Assembly (NCBI RefSeq): GCF_000981225.1
Contig: NZ_LAJC01000028.1
Span: 1 to 63,674 of the forward strand
Source: Allosalinactinospora lopnorensis
GTDB lineage: Bacteria > Actinomycetota > Actinomycetes > Streptosporangiales > Streptosporangiaceae
DNA length: 63,674 nucleotides
Direction: 5' to 3'
Notes under the pieces: generated by a model
What the model saw: only the letters and a program-made list of their open reading frames with translations
Told to the model about the DNA's origin: nothing
Database searches by the model: none
Position numbers and translations under genes: made by a program
Shown here: piece after piece, positions 24,899-34,251 of the stretch
How positions within the stretch are numbered: the stretch's first letter is position 1
Layout of the letters: each line of letters begins with the position of its first letter

Positions 24899-24938
24899 GA
24901 GAAATAGATTCGAAATAGATTCCTCTATATCGAAAATA
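24899..24938 (-). promoter_or_regulatory. AT-rich candidate operator upstream of the monooxygenase operon
   Basis: Read on the minus strand this stretch contains TAGAGGAAT followed eight bases later by AATCTATT. It matches the plus-strand site 14601-14640 before the importer, with a one-base shift in the middle. Confidence 0.45.
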
Positions 24939-25053
24939 GCTACCAGTGCGGCGAGGGGAAGAGGTGGCCGCAGCGGCGTCGAGCGTGCTGTTCCGTCTCG
25001 TTCAGTGAGACGCCGGGTTCCAGTATCGGAGACGCCGAGCTAGGGTCCCCAGC

Positions 25054-25815
25054 ATGCGACCATGGGATGCCGAGCTCTACGACGCCCACCACTCCTTCGT
25101 CGCAAGCTACGGCTCCGGACTGCTGGCGCTCCTGGACGCCCAGCCGGGGGAGCGCGTCCTCGACGCGGGCTGCGGAACAGGAGAGCACGTGGCCGAGCTG
25201 CGGGCCCGCGGTGTCGACGCGGTCGGTGTGGACGCCAGCCCCGAGATGGTGCAGCGGGCGCGGGAACGCTTCCCCGACGCCGGCCTCTTCGTCGCGGACC
25301 TGCGCGATGGGGACGCGATACCCGCCCCGGCCGGATACGACGCCGTGCTCAGCAACGCCGTACTGCACTGGATTCCCGAGGCCGAACGCGCCGCGGCCAC
25401 GCTGTTCGCCGCGTTGCGGCCCGGCGGCCGGCTCGTCGCCGAGCTCGGCGGGTCCGGCAACATCGCCGCGATCGACACGCAGGCCCGCCGCCTGCGCGCC
25501 GACCTGGACCTGTCCGGCCCCGCGTCGCCCTGGTACTTCCCCAGCGTCGCCGGGTACGCGCGTGTTCTGGAGGACAGCGGCTTCGAGGTCACGGGGGCGT
25601 GGCTCTTCGACCGCCCGACCCGCCTGGAAGGCGAGGACGGCCTGAGCACCTGGATCCGGATGTTCGCCGGCCACCTCCTGGCGGAGGCGGCCGACACCGA
25701 AGCCTTCCTCAGTGAGCTGAGCCGCCGCCTGCGCCCCCTCCTGTACCGTGACGGCGCATGGTGGGCGGACTACCGCCGGCTACGCGTGACCGCTGTGCGC
25801 CCCTCCGGGCTCTGA
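25054..25815 (+). CDS. Class I SAM-dependent methyltransferase
   Basis: The 253-residue protein carries the SAM-binding motif I VLDAGCGTGEHVAEL, the acidic strand VGVDASPEM, and motif IV DAVLSNAVLHWIPEA with the post-motif ALRPGGRLVAELGG. This arrangement resembles trans-aconitate and small-molecule O-methyltransferases. The substrate is unknown. It is divergent from the monooxygenase operon, and its 3' end overlaps the convergent symporter gene by 36 bases. Confidence 0.88.
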   Translation: MRPWDAELYDAHHSFVASYGSGLLALLDAQPGERVLDAGCGTGEHVAELRARGVDAVGVDASPEMVQRARERFPDAGLFVADLRDGDAIPAPAGYDAVLSNAVLHWIPEAERAAATLFAALRPGGRLVAELGGSGNIAAIDTQARRLRADLDLSGPASPWYFPSVAGYARVLEDSGFEVTGAWLFDRPTRLEGEDGLSTWIRMFAGHLLAEAADTEAFLSELSRRLRPLLYRDGAWWADYRRLRVTAVRPSGL

Positions 25816-27336
25816 CGACTCCGCGGTCGCGCCGGCCGGCCTCTCGGCCGCCCCGGCCACCGCGTCCGGCCGACCGCCGGGTGCGGCGGGGTGCAGCAGG
25901 GAGCCCGCGACGCAGATGAGAACGTTCAGCCCCAGCCCGACGAGTCCGCCCGGCACGCCGTACAGGTCCGAGACTCCGGCCACCGTCAGCACTCCCGCGA
26001 ACAGCGCGCCGACGGCCATCCCCCAGAACACCGGGGCGGCCGAAAGGCGTTGCCAGTAGAGGCCGAGGATGAACGCCGGAGCGAGCTGGACGATGAGCTC
26101 GAACTTGAGCACGAAGATGTTGTACAGGGTGGTGGGCGGATTCCACGCGATGACCAGCAGCAGCCCGACCGCGGCCACTCCCGCGACCTTGCCCACCCGC
26201 AGCGTCGTCGTCTCCGAGGAGCGCGGGCTCAGGTAGCGCCGGTACAGGTCCCGCGAGACGACCGAGGAGAAGCTGAGCAGCGCGGAATCGGCGGTGGACA
26301 CGATCGCCGCGATGACCCCGCCGAAGAGCAGGACCATGATCGCGAAGAAGAAGAGGTTGATCCCCGCCACCTCGTTGGCGATCATGCCGACCAGCTGCTC
26401 GGACTCGCCCTCGGCGAGCCCCGGGAACAACTGGATGCCGATGATACCGACCAGGAACACCACGGCCGTGGTGACCAGCGGCATCCACGCCATGATCGCC
26501 AGGGACCGCTTGAGTGTGCGCTCGCTCCGGGCCGCGTATACGCGCTGGATCGCGTGCGGGTAGACCGCGGCGCCGAACCCGATCATGATGATCATCGCCA
26601 CCCAGTTCACCGAGTCCTCCATCGGGGGAACCCCGATCTTGTCCGGCTCGTGCGCCAGGAGGTGCTGCGTGGTGCCGCCCAGACTGCCCCCCGCCAGGTA
26701 CAGCGCGCCGACAAGCAGGAAGCCGACGCCGACCAGCAGCGCGATCCCCTGCATCACGTCGGTGAAGGCGATCGCGCGCATGCCGCCCATCCAGGAGTAG
26801 ATGAGCATCACCACGACGAACGCGACCACACCGACCTGGTAGGGGATGGTGTTGCCGGTGAGCCCGGAGATGCCCTGCCCCATCGCCACGAGCTGTTCGA
26901 GGAGGTAGTTCGCGAGCCCCCAGAGCATCAGCACTATGGCGAGGACCGTCACCGGCGTGGAGCCGAACCGGTGCCGGATCCAGTCCGCCGGCGTGACGAA
27001 GGCCCTCCGCTTGGCGATCCCGTACAGCCGCGGGGCGAACAGCAGGTAGACCGCGATGACGGCGATCATGAACGGTACCGAGTGCCACCAGGTGAATCCG
27101 GTGCGGTACGCCTGCGGCGCGTACCCGACGACCGAGTTGCCGCTGTACTGGGTGGCGTAGAGCGTGAAGAAGAGCGCGACGAATCCGAGACCGCCGCCCG
27201 CCAGGTAGTGGCTGCGGGTACTCCTGTGCACATCAGGCTGGCCGCGACCGGCGAAATAGCCGATGAGGAGCATGATGACCGCGTAGCCGCCCAGTACCGC
27301 GACTCCGGTGGCCCCGCCGAAATTCAGGTTCTCCAT
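25780..27336 (-). CDS. Sodium:solute symporter family (SSS) transporter
   Basis: The 518-residue protein has about 13 membrane helices and the SSS signatures SHYLAGGGLGFVALFFTLYA near the start and STADSALLSFSSVVSRDLYRR in the middle. It takes up an organic solute with sodium. It lies four bases downstream of a small DUF3311-like protein, the usual accessory partner of this SSS subgroup. The substrate cannot be read from sequence. The C-terminal 45 residues are hydrophilic and not conserved. Confidence 0.92.
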   Translation of the reverse strand: MENLNFGGATGVAVLGGYAVIMLLIGYFAGRGQPDVHRSTRSHYLAGGGLGFVALFFTLYATQYSGNSVVGYAPQAYRTGFTWWHSVPFMIAVIAVYLLFAPRLYGIAKRRAFVTPADWIRHRFGSTPVTVLAIVLMLWGLANYLLEQLVAMGQGISGLTGNTIPYQVGVVAFVVVMLIYSWMGGMRAIAFTDVMQGIALLVGVGFLLVGALYLAGGSLGGTTQHLLAHEPDKIGVPPMEDSVNWVAMIIMIGFGAAVYPHAIQRVYAARSERTLKRSLAIMAWMPLVTTAVVFLVGIIGIQLFPGLAEGESEQLVGMIANEVAGINLFFFAIMVLLFGGVIAAIVSTADSALLSFSSVVSRDLYRRYLSPRSSETTTLRVGKVAGVAAVGLLLVIAWNPPTTLYNIFVLKFELIVQLAPAFILGLYWQRLSAAPVFWGMAVGALFAGVLTVAGVSDLYGVPGGLVGLGLNVLICVAGSLLHPAAPGGRPDAVAGAAERPAGATAESSEPGGAHSGHA

Positions 27337-27339
27337 GTT

Positions 27340-27672
27340 TCACCCGCCGTGGCTGTTGGGGGACTCGGGACCGCTCTCGTGCGCTTTCGGAGCCGCCGGC
27401 CGTCCGCCGTGCTGCAGGCGGGCCCGCTCCTCCTCGGGTTCTTCGATGTTCCAGCAGCGCAGGCAGGCCCAGCTGACGGTAAGGGCGAAGAGCGCGGTGC
27501 AGGCCGCCGAGACGAGTATCCAGGAGGGGATTCCGAACAGCAGCGGTTCCACGGTCCCCGTCGGCCAGAAGAGTGGGCTGCCGCCGACGATGAGCAGCAC
27601 GATCGCGACCCATATCCACGGCGTGCGTATGGGCTCTCGGATCCGGCTCTGCCGGGCTTGTCGTTCTTGCAT
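27340..27672 (-). CDS. DUF3311-like accessory protein of the SSS transporter
   Basis: The 110-residue protein has two membrane helices (TPWIWVAIVLLIVGGSPLFW and FGIPSWILVSAACTALFALT) and a charged tail, the layout of DUF3311 proteins found directly before SSS permeases. It precedes the symporter with a three-base gap and presumably assists its assembly or function. Confidence 0.8.
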   Translation of the reverse strand: MQERQARQSRIREPIRTPWIWVAIVLLIVGGSPLFWPTGTVEPLLFGIPSWILVSAACTALFALTVSWACLRCWNIEEPEEERARLQHGGRPAAPKAHESGPESPNSHGG

Positions 27673-28024
27673 TGGTCACCTCCGTGTGTGCTCCCCGGCC
27701 GGGGCGCCCGCCTGCCGGATGGATCGCGGTCGGCGGAAGGCGTCTCGCCCGCGGTGGCGGCCGCCCCGCGCGGCGCGGGGGCGAAAAAAGGGGGCGGGCG
27801 AGCGCGCGCGTGACCGGGTGGCACACGTGTCGGGTTGGGGGATTGCGGTCGGGGGATTCGGGCGGTGCCGGTAGGGTGCGGCTTCTCCCGTGCCGCGGCG
27901 CTCGTGTGCCGGGGTGGGTGATCAGCGTCCGCCGCGGGACCAGTGGTGCTTATGGCCGTTCACTGGTACGCCGCCGGGGCTGCACGGGAGGGATCAGGGG
28001 CGGGCCGGGGCTGCGGGTCCTCGC
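27673..28024. other. 352-base intergenic region
   Basis: No gene is supported. A G/C-rich imperfect hairpin (CGCCCCGCGC at 27762-27771 with a G-bulged partner at 27773-27783) lies here. It lacks a T-tract in either direction. Confidence 0.4.
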
Positions 28025-29233
28025 TCATATCACCCTCTTCCGGCGCCAGCGTTCCAGCTGGTCACCGTCGGCGCCGAGGGAGTTCCGGTAGACCTCGGCG
28101 TTGTGCTCGCCGAGTTCCGGGCCCACCGCGCGTACCGACCCGGGTGTGTCGGACATGCGGGGGACGACGTTCTGCATCGGGAACTCGCCCAGCTCCGGGT
28201 GCAGGCACCGGACGATGGCCTGGCGGGCCGCGAAGTGCGGGTCGTCGAGCATGTCGGCGGCCTGGTAGACCCGGCCCGCGGGAACGCCGGCATCGTGCAG
28301 CTTGTCCAGCACGTCGTCGGAGTGGAATCTCCGCGTCCACTCGGCGATGCGGGCGTCGAGTTCCTGCTGCCGCTGGCCGCGGGCGCTGTGGGTCGCGTAG
28401 CGCTCGTCCGCCGCGAGCTCGGGCTCGCCCATGAGGTCGCACAGCCGCCCGAAGACGGTGTCGCGGTTGGCGCCGATGAGGATCTCCGCGCCGTCCCCCG
28501 TGGGGTAGGCGTTGCTCGGCGCGATCTTCGGCAGGATCGACCCGGTCCGCTCCCTGCGGTATCCGGCGAGTTCCCATTCCGGCAGCAGGGACTCCATGAA
28601 CGCCAGCACGGCCTCGTAGATCGCGGTGTCGACGACCTGGCCGCGCCCCGTGCGCCGCCGGGCGTGCAGCGCCATGACGGCGCCGAGCGCCGAGAAGGTT
28701 CCGGCGAGCGAGTCGCCCAGCGATACACCGACGCGGCTCGAAGGGCGGTCGGCTTCGCCGGTGACGTACCGGATGCCGCCCATGGCCTCGCCGATCGCCC
28801 CGAACCCCGCGCGCTGGGCATAGGGCCCGTTCTGGCCGTAGCCGGTCACCCGCACCATGACGAGGCCGGGGTTCGTCTCCTGGAGCCGGTCGTAGCCGAG
28901 CCCCCAGCGCTCCAGCGTCCCGGGTCGGAAGTTCTCCACGAGCACGTCGGCGTCGCGGAGTAGCCCGCGCATGATCTCCTGCCCCTCGCCGGTGCGCAGG
29001 TCGCAGGTGACCGACTTCTTGTTGCGCGCGATGACCGGCCATGACAGCGACACGCCACCGGGAGTCGCCTGTCCCCAGGTGCGCATCGGGTCGCCCGAGT
29101 CCGGATCCTCGACCTTGATGACCTCCGCGCCGAAATCGGCGAGGAGCTGGCCGCAGAAGGGGCCGGCGATCAGGGAGCCGGCTTCGATCACCCGGATGTC
29201 GGAGAGCGGGCCGCTCGGGTTCGCTCCGGTCAT
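28025..29233 (-). CDS. CaiB/BaiF family III CoA-transferase
   Basis: The 402-residue protein has the family III features: IRVIEAGSLIAGPFCGQLLA and FGAEVIKVEDP at the N-terminus, KSVTCDLRTGEG, and VDTAIYEAVL carrying the catalytic Asp. It moves CoA between carboxylic acids through an aspartyl-CoA intermediate. ATG 29233 overlaps the stop of the GntR regulator by four bases, so the pair is coupled. The acid substrate is unknown; a carnitine-, formyl- or succinyl-CoA type cannot be distinguished. Confidence 0.9.
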   Translation of the reverse strand: MTGANPSGPLSDIRVIEAGSLIAGPFCGQLLADFGAEVIKVEDPDSGDPMRTWGQATPGGVSLSWPVIARNKKSVTCDLRTGEGQEIMRGLLRDADVLVENFRPGTLERWGLGYDRLQETNPGLVMVRVTGYGQNGPYAQRAGFGAIGEAMGGIRYVTGEADRPSSRVGVSLGDSLAGTFSALGAVMALHARRRTGRGQVVDTAIYEAVLAFMESLLPEWELAGYRRERTGSILPKIAPSNAYPTGDGAEILIGANRDTVFGRLCDLMGEPELAADERYATHSARGQRQQELDARIAEWTRRFHSDDVLDKLHDAGVPAGRVYQAADMLDDPHFAARQAIVRCLHPELGEFPMQNVVPRMSDTPGSVRAVGPELGEHNAEVYRNSLGADGDQLERWRRKRVI

Positions 29234-29895
29234 GCGCTGGGCTCTCCTTCCATGCCGTGCTCGCCGACGATGCGCCGCAGCGCCGCGCGTCCGGCGCGGA
29301 GGTGGGCGTGCATGACCGATTGCGCCCACTCGCTGTCGCCGGTCGCGATCGCCTCGACGAGCTCGCGGTGCTGGGCGAAGCTGCGGTGCAGTTCGGTGCT
29401 GGTGTACTCGTGGAAGGTGCGGCGGACGATGGGCACTTCGATCACACGTGCCAGCAGGTCGGGCAGCAGCCTGCCGCCGTTTCGGTGGATGGCGCGGTGG
29501 AACTCCATGTTGAGGCGGGTGATCTCGTCATAGGCGTGGTCGTGGAGCGTCTCCAGTTGCGCCTCCATCGCGTCGCACAGGACGCGGAGCGCCGATATGT
29601 CCAGGTCGTTGCGCTGTGCGGCACGCCGCGCGGCCTGCCCTTCGAGTATGACCCGCAGCTCGAAGATCTCCTCGAGGTCGTCCTCGCTCCAGCCGACCAC
29701 GTGCGCGCCCTTGTGCGGCGCCAACTCGACCAGCCCGTCGGCCTGCAGCCGGCGCAGCGCCTCCCGGATCGGGGTCCGGCTGAGTCCCATGGTCGCGGCG
29801 AGCTGCTCCTCACGCAGCCGCTGCCCCGCGGGGTGCACGCCCGCCAGGATCTCCGAACGGAGGTCCTGGTAAGCGCGGATCGCGGCCTGTGACAC
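29230..29895 (-). CDS. GntR-family (FCD domain) regulator
   Basis: The 221-residue protein has an N-terminal winged helix-turn-helix (RLREEQLAATMGLSRTPIRE, LVELAPHKGAHVV) and a helical FCD effector domain with metal-type histidines (LNMEFHRAIHRNGG, HRELVEAI, VMHAHLRAG). It is cotranscribed with the CoA-transferase and probably responds to an organic acid related to that substrate. Two TTGTnTAC-type palindromes lie upstream. Confidence 0.9.
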   Translation of the reverse strand: MSQAAIRAYQDLRSEILAGVHPAGQRLREEQLAATMGLSRTPIREALRRLQADGLVELAPHKGAHVVGWSEDDLEEIFELRVILEGQAARRAAQRNDLDISALRVLCDAMEAQLETLHDHAYDEITRLNMEFHRAIHRNGGRLLPDLLARVIEVPIVRRTFHEYTSTELHRSFAQHRELVEAIATGDSEWAQSVMHAHLRAGRAALRRIVGEHGMEGEPSA

Positions 29896-29914
29896 AGATC
29901 ACCTCCTTGGCTGA

Positions 29915-29924
29915 TTGTGTACAA
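29915..29924. promoter_or_regulatory. GntR-type operator candidate
   Basis: TTGTGTACAA is a near-perfect palindrome 20 bases upstream of the gntR start. A related TTGTATACGA lies at 29999-30008. The form agrees with FCD-type GntR sites; assignment is inference. Confidence 0.5.
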
Positions 29925-30118
29925 ACTAGTCATGCCGTCAGATCCAGACAAGAGGTAATCGGCATATATTTGCCAAGTCAGCGCGATTTCCACTGAACTT
30001 GTATACGAAAGTCGGAGGGCACGCGGATTGGTGTGTCGCCCTTCCCGGCGGCTTCACCGCCTCTCGCGCCGTTGCTCCCGGTCATGTCCCCCGAGCCGGA
30101 AAACGCCTAATATGCGAG

Positions 30119-30994
30119 GTGGGCCGACCATGTGTCGGGGAGAGGGGAATCCACCATGCCGAGGCGCCGGGGCCGAGAGAACAAGGCGGGACAGCCGGGA
30201 ATCCGCAGCTGCGTACGGATGTGGCGCACTCCGCCCGCGTCTACGACTACGTGCTGGGCGGCAAGGACAACTACAGCGCGGACCGCGAAGCGGCCGAGGC
30301 GATGATGCGCGAGTGGCCCGCACTCCCGGTCCACATGCGGGCGAACCGCGAATTCATGCACCGGGTCGGGCACCACCTGGCGGCCGAGGAGGGCGTCCGG
30401 CAGTTCCTCGACATCGGGACCGGGCTTCCCACCAGCCCCAACCTGCACGAGGTCGTGCAGAAGGTCGCCCCGGACGCGCGGGTCGTCTACGTGGACAACG
30501 ACCCCATCGTCCTGGTGCACGCCCAGGCCCTGCTCGTGAGCGCCCCCGAGGGCCGGACGGCCTACATCGACGCCGACATGCGCGACCCGGCGAGCATCGT
30601 GAACGCCGGGGAACTGCGGGAGACCCTCGACCTCGACCAGCCCGTCGCCCTCACGGTGATCGCGATGGTGCACTTCATGCTGGACGAGGACGACGCCTAC
30701 GGCATCATCGACCGGCTGATGGAACCCCTCGCCCCGGGGAGCTTCCTCGCGGTCTCCATCGGCACCGCCGATTTCGCGCCCGAGGAGGTGAACCGCGTCG
30801 CGCGCGAGTACGCGGCCCGCGGCATGCCGATGCGGCTGCGCACCAAGGCCGAGGCGGAGCGTTTCTTCGACGGGATGGACCCGGTCGCTCCCGGGGTCAC
30901 CCAGGTGCACCACTGGCGTCCCGACCCCAAGGAGGCCGGCACGATCAGGGACGCCGATATCGCCATGTACGGAGGTGTCGCCCGGAAGCGCTGA
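30119..30994 (+). CDS. DUF574-type SAM-dependent methyltransferase
   Basis: The product, about 291 residues, has the actinobacterial DUF574 signature HSARVYDYVLGGKDNYSADR, then FLDIGTGLPTSPNLHE for SAM binding and VYVDNDPIVLVHAQALL. These proteins are abundant in actinomycetes and their substrates are unknown. GTG 30119 is chosen because TAATAT (30109-30114) fits a -10 box about seven bases before it, implying a leaderless transcript; the long upstream extension is non-conserved. Confidence 0.85.
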   Translation: MGRPCVGERGIHHAEAPGPREQGGTAGNPQLRTDVAHSARVYDYVLGGKDNYSADREAAEAMMREWPALPVHMRANREFMHRVGHHLAAEEGVRQFLDIGTGLPTSPNLHEVVQKVAPDARVVYVDNDPIVLVHAQALLVSAPEGRTAYIDADMRDPASIVNAGELRETLDLDQPVALTVIAMVHFMLDEDDAYGIIDRLMEPLAPGSFLAVSIGTADFAPEEVNRVAREYAARGMPMRLRTKAEAERFFDGMDPVAPGVTQVHHWRPDPKEAGTIRDADIAMYGGVARKR

Positions 30995-31146
30995 CCGCCG
31001 GGTGAGGCGACGGGAAAGAGCGGGGCGAGGTCGACGGCGGTGCGCCCGGCCGGTCGAGGGGTGCTCGGCGACCGTGCCCACTCCCGTCCGTGCCCGTCCG
31101 TCCGGAACGGCCGGGGTCACTGAGGCGGGCCGAGGACGAGGGCCGG

Positions 31147-32468
31147 GTGACGAAGCCGGAGCGGCCGGGAAGGGCCGCCGATCGAGGGGGTACGCGCGTG
31201 CAGAGCCGGGGCGAGCGCATGCTGGGTGGACTGCTGCAGGCCAGCCACCTGATCTCGTTGGAGGACCTGCCGATGCTGGTCGCCGAGAGCGCCGCGCGCG
31301 CGGGCTTCTCCCAGACGATGCTCTATGTGGCCGATCTGCAGCACCAGTCCCTGCTGCCCCTGTCCGGCCAGTACGACCACACCGGTCGGCCGCTCGAACC
31401 GATCCGCATCGACAGCACCATGGCCGGGCGGGCCTTCCGCAACACCGAGCTCGTCCGGGCCCGCGCCACCGATCCGCCTTTCGCGGCCGAGCACCCCGCC
31501 TCGGCCCAGGAACCGTGCCTGCTGTGGATACCGCTGCTGGACGGCGCGGAACGTGTCGGCGTGCTCGGGGTGACCGTGCCCGAGGCCGACGAGGACGCCG
31601 AGTCGCTGGCCGGACATCTGGCCGACCTGGTCTCCCTGATGATCGTGAGCAAGCGCGGCACCAGCGACTCCTACGCCTGCCTGGTGCGCGCCGACCAGAT
31701 GTCCATCTCCGCCGAGGTGCTCTGGAACCTGATGCCGGCCATGACCCTGGCCAACGACAGGATCATGATCAGCGCCGTGCTGGAACCGGCCTACGACGTG
31801 GGCGGGGACGCCTACGACTACGCCTCAGCGGTGACGTGCTGCACCTGGCGATCTTCGACGCCATGGGCCACGACATATCCTCGGGCCTGACCGCCAGCAT
31901 CGCCATGGGAACCGCTCGCAACAACCGCCGCCAGGGCAAGGGCCTGGTCACCATCGGGGAGAAGATCGACAAGGCGATCGCCGAGCAGTTCGACCCGCCG
32001 CGGTTCACCACCGGTATCCTGGCCTCCCTGGACACTCGAACGGGGCGGCTGTCCTGGGTCAACCGCGGTCACCACCCGCCGCTGGTCCTGCGCCAGGGCC
32101 GGCAGGTGGCCGTACTGGAAAGCGCGCCCTCCTCCCCGATGGGGTTCGGGCTGGAGGACCCGGCGGAGCTCTCCCACTACCAGCTCGAACCCGGCGACCG
32201 GCTGGTGTTCTACACCGACGGCGTCGTCGAGGCCCGAAGCCCCGTCGGGGAACTGTTCGGCCTGGAGCGCTTCACCGACTTCATCATCCGCCGCGAAGCC
32301 GATGGGCTGGCGCCCCCGGAGACCCTGCGCCGGCTGATCCAGACCATCCTGGACCACCACGACGGCCGACTCCAGGACGACGCCACCGTACTGCTGGTGG
32401 AGTGGGCCGTCCGGCGCGAGGAGCAGCTCACGCCGAACGGCCGGTGCTGGAGGCGGGAACCGGTGTGA
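31147..32468 (+). pseudogene. GAF-SpoIIE serine phosphatase with a single-base frameshift
   Basis: The first half (GTG 31147 or 31198 to about 31824) has a GAF-like sensor (LPMLVAESAARAGFSQTMLY, EPCLLWIPLLDGAERVGVLG) and the phosphatase start EPAYDVGGDAYDYA. The frame is then lost, but the next frame continues exactly as SGDVLHLAIFDAMGHDISSG, VNRGHHPPLVL, GDRLVFYTDGVVEAR, DDATVLLVEWAV. One missing C after 31824 (GCCTC for GCCCTC) would restore a protein of about 440 residues. It would dephosphorylate anti-sigma-factor antagonists. Only the frameshift argues for inactivity. Confidence 0.8.
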
Positions 32469-32690
32469 ACGGGCTCCGGTGCGCCGGGTCCGGGCTCTCG
32501 CGGTGCCGAGGCCCGGCCCCCGGAAGGCGCGGGCACCCGCTCATCGCTCCCGAGCGGACTTCAGGACGCAGTGTCGGTGGAAACGCAGGAAGCCGACGAA
32601 GGCCAGTGTCGCCGTGACGGCGCTCATCCCGAGCCGCCCCCAGTGCCCGGTCCGGAACTCCGCGGTCGTCTGCCGCAGGCGGACGAGGAC

Positions 32691-33050
32691 ACGGTTCGGC
32701 AGATCCTGCACCGGATCACCTTCCAGCGGACCAAGACCTGGAAAGAATCCAGCGACCCCGACCGGGACGCCAAACTCGCCCGCATCGACTACGTCACCAC
32801 GCGTTTTCCGCAGCGGGTATTCACGTTCGACGAGTTCGGCCCCCTCGTCATCCGCCCGCAGGCCGGAGCCGGATGGGCACCCGCGGACCATCCGCACCGG
32901 CTGCCCGCGAGCTACCACAAAGAGCACGGTGTCCGGCAGTTCCACGGCTGCTACAGCGTGGGTGACGACCAGCTCTGGGACGTCGTCCGCGAACGCAAAA
33001 GCGCCGCGAACACCCTCGCCGCGATCAAGTCGATCCGCGCGAACCGAAGC
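32691..33050 (+). mobile_element. IS630-family transposase fragment
   Basis: About 120 codons encode the middle of an IS630-type transposase: QRTKTWKESSDPDRDAKL, FTFDEFGPLVIRP with the first catalytic Asp, HGVRQFHGCYSVGDDQLW. The N-terminal helix-turn-helix and the C-terminal part with the remaining catalytic acids are missing. The fragment stops four bases before the epoxide hydrolase stop at 33055, so the 3' boundary is a truncation. I found no terminal inverted repeats. Confidence 0.8.
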
Positions 33051-33054
33051 GGCT

Positions 33055-34251
33055 TCAGGATTTCTGCAGCGGCCGGAACGCGGCCCGCACCTCGGTGGAG
33101 AAGAGCTCCGGCTCCTCCCAGGCGGGGAAGTGGCCGCCGCTGTCGACCTCGTTGAAGTACGTGAGGTTGGGGTAGACCGTCTCGACCCAACTGCGCGGCG
33201 CAGCCCAGATCTCGCCGGGGAACGTCGTGAAGCCGACCGGAACCGAGACCGCCGGAGGAGCCTGGCCGACCGCACGGGCTGCGGCCTGGGCCCGTCCGAA
33301 TTCCCAGTACCACCGGGCGGCCGAGGTGCCGGTGCCCGTCAGCCAGTACAGCGTGATGTTGTCGACGATGTCGTCCCGGGTGAGATTTCCCACGGGCTCG
33401 CCGTCGACGAACGCGCGGGAGATCTTGTAGTAGCTGTCCGTGTCGTGGTCGAGCATCCAGGCCGCCAGGCCGACGGGTGAATCCAGCAGGGAGTAGCCGA
33501 TTGTCTGCGGCCGGGTGGACTGCTCCAGGAAGTAGCCGAAGCCGTCCGTCGTGAACGTGTTGACCGCGTCGTGCGCCGCGCGTTCCTGCTCGGACTCCGC
33601 CGGCAGTTGGTCCTTGAGACCGATCGCCCCGGCGAGCAGGTTGATGTGGATGCCGAGCAGCCCCTCGGGTGCTTGGCGGCCCATCGCGTCCGTGACGGCG
33701 GCGCCCACGTCGCCCCCCTGGGCGACATAGCGCGTGTAGCCGAGGCGGTCCATCAGCTCCGCCCACGCGCGTGCGATGCGGCCGGACTCCCAGCCGAGCT
33801 CGCTCGGCTCGCCCGAGAAACCGTAGCCAGGCAAGGACGGCAGCACCAGGTGGAAGGCGTCCTCGGCCCGTCCGCCGTGCGCGGTCGGGTCGGTGAGCGG
33901 GCCGACGACCCCGAGCAGTTCGACGACCGAGCCTGGCCAGCCGTGCGTCATGATCAGCGGTAGGGCGTTCTCGTGCTGCGACCGCACGTGGATGAAGTGG
34001 ATCTCGACGCCGTCGATGTCGGTCGTGTACTGCGGCAGGGCGTTCAGCTTCGCCTCGAACGCGCGCCAGTCGTGATCGGTCGTCCAGTAGCGGGCCAACT
34101 CCTGGACCGTCGCCAGCTGCACGCCCTGGGAGCGATCGGTGACCAGCTCTCGGGTGGGCCAGCGCGTGGCCGCGATCCGGCGACGCATGTCGGCGATCGC
34201 TTCTTCCGGCGTGTCGAGCCGGAAAGGACGGATTTCGTTGTCGTTGGACAT
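33055..34251 (-). CDS. Epoxide hydrolase (alpha/beta fold)
   Basis: The 398-residue protein has the EHN N-terminal domain (PFRLDTPEEAIADMRRRI), the oxyanion motif THGWPGSVVELLG, the nucleophile Asp in VAQGGDVGAAV, and the catalytic His in SGGHFPAWEEPE. It opens epoxides to diols by way of an ester intermediate. ATG 34251 follows GGTGGAG. An IS630 fragment abuts its 3' end without entering the gene. Confidence 0.92.
   Translation of the reverse strand: MSNDNEIRPFRLDTPEEAIADMRRRIAATRWPTRELVTDRSQGVQLATVQELARYWTTDHDWRAFEAKLNALPQYTTDIDGVEIHFIHVRSQHENALPLIMTHGWPGSVVELLGVVGPLTDPTAHGGRAEDAFHLVLPSLPGYGFSGEPSELGWESGRIARAWAELMDRLGYTRYVAQGGDVGAAVTDAMGRQAPEGLLGIHINLLAGAIGLKDQLPAESEQERAAHDAVNTFTTDGFGYFLEQSTRPQTIGYSLLDSPVGLAAWMLDHDTDSYYKISRAFVDGEPVGNLTRDDIVDNITLYWLTGTGTSAARWYWEFGRAQAAARAVGQAPPAVSVPVGFTTFPGEIWAAPRSWVETVYPNLTYFNEVDSGGHFPAWEEPELFSTEVRAAFRPLQKS

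Noticed and set aside
27762-27783. G/C hairpin next to a run of A
   Set aside because: The T-tract is on the wrong side for either strand, and the stem has a bulge, so it is not called a terminator.
25891-27813. 640-codon plus-strand frame opposite the symporter
   Set aside because: Histidine/arginine-rich mirror of a membrane protein gene; no start signal.
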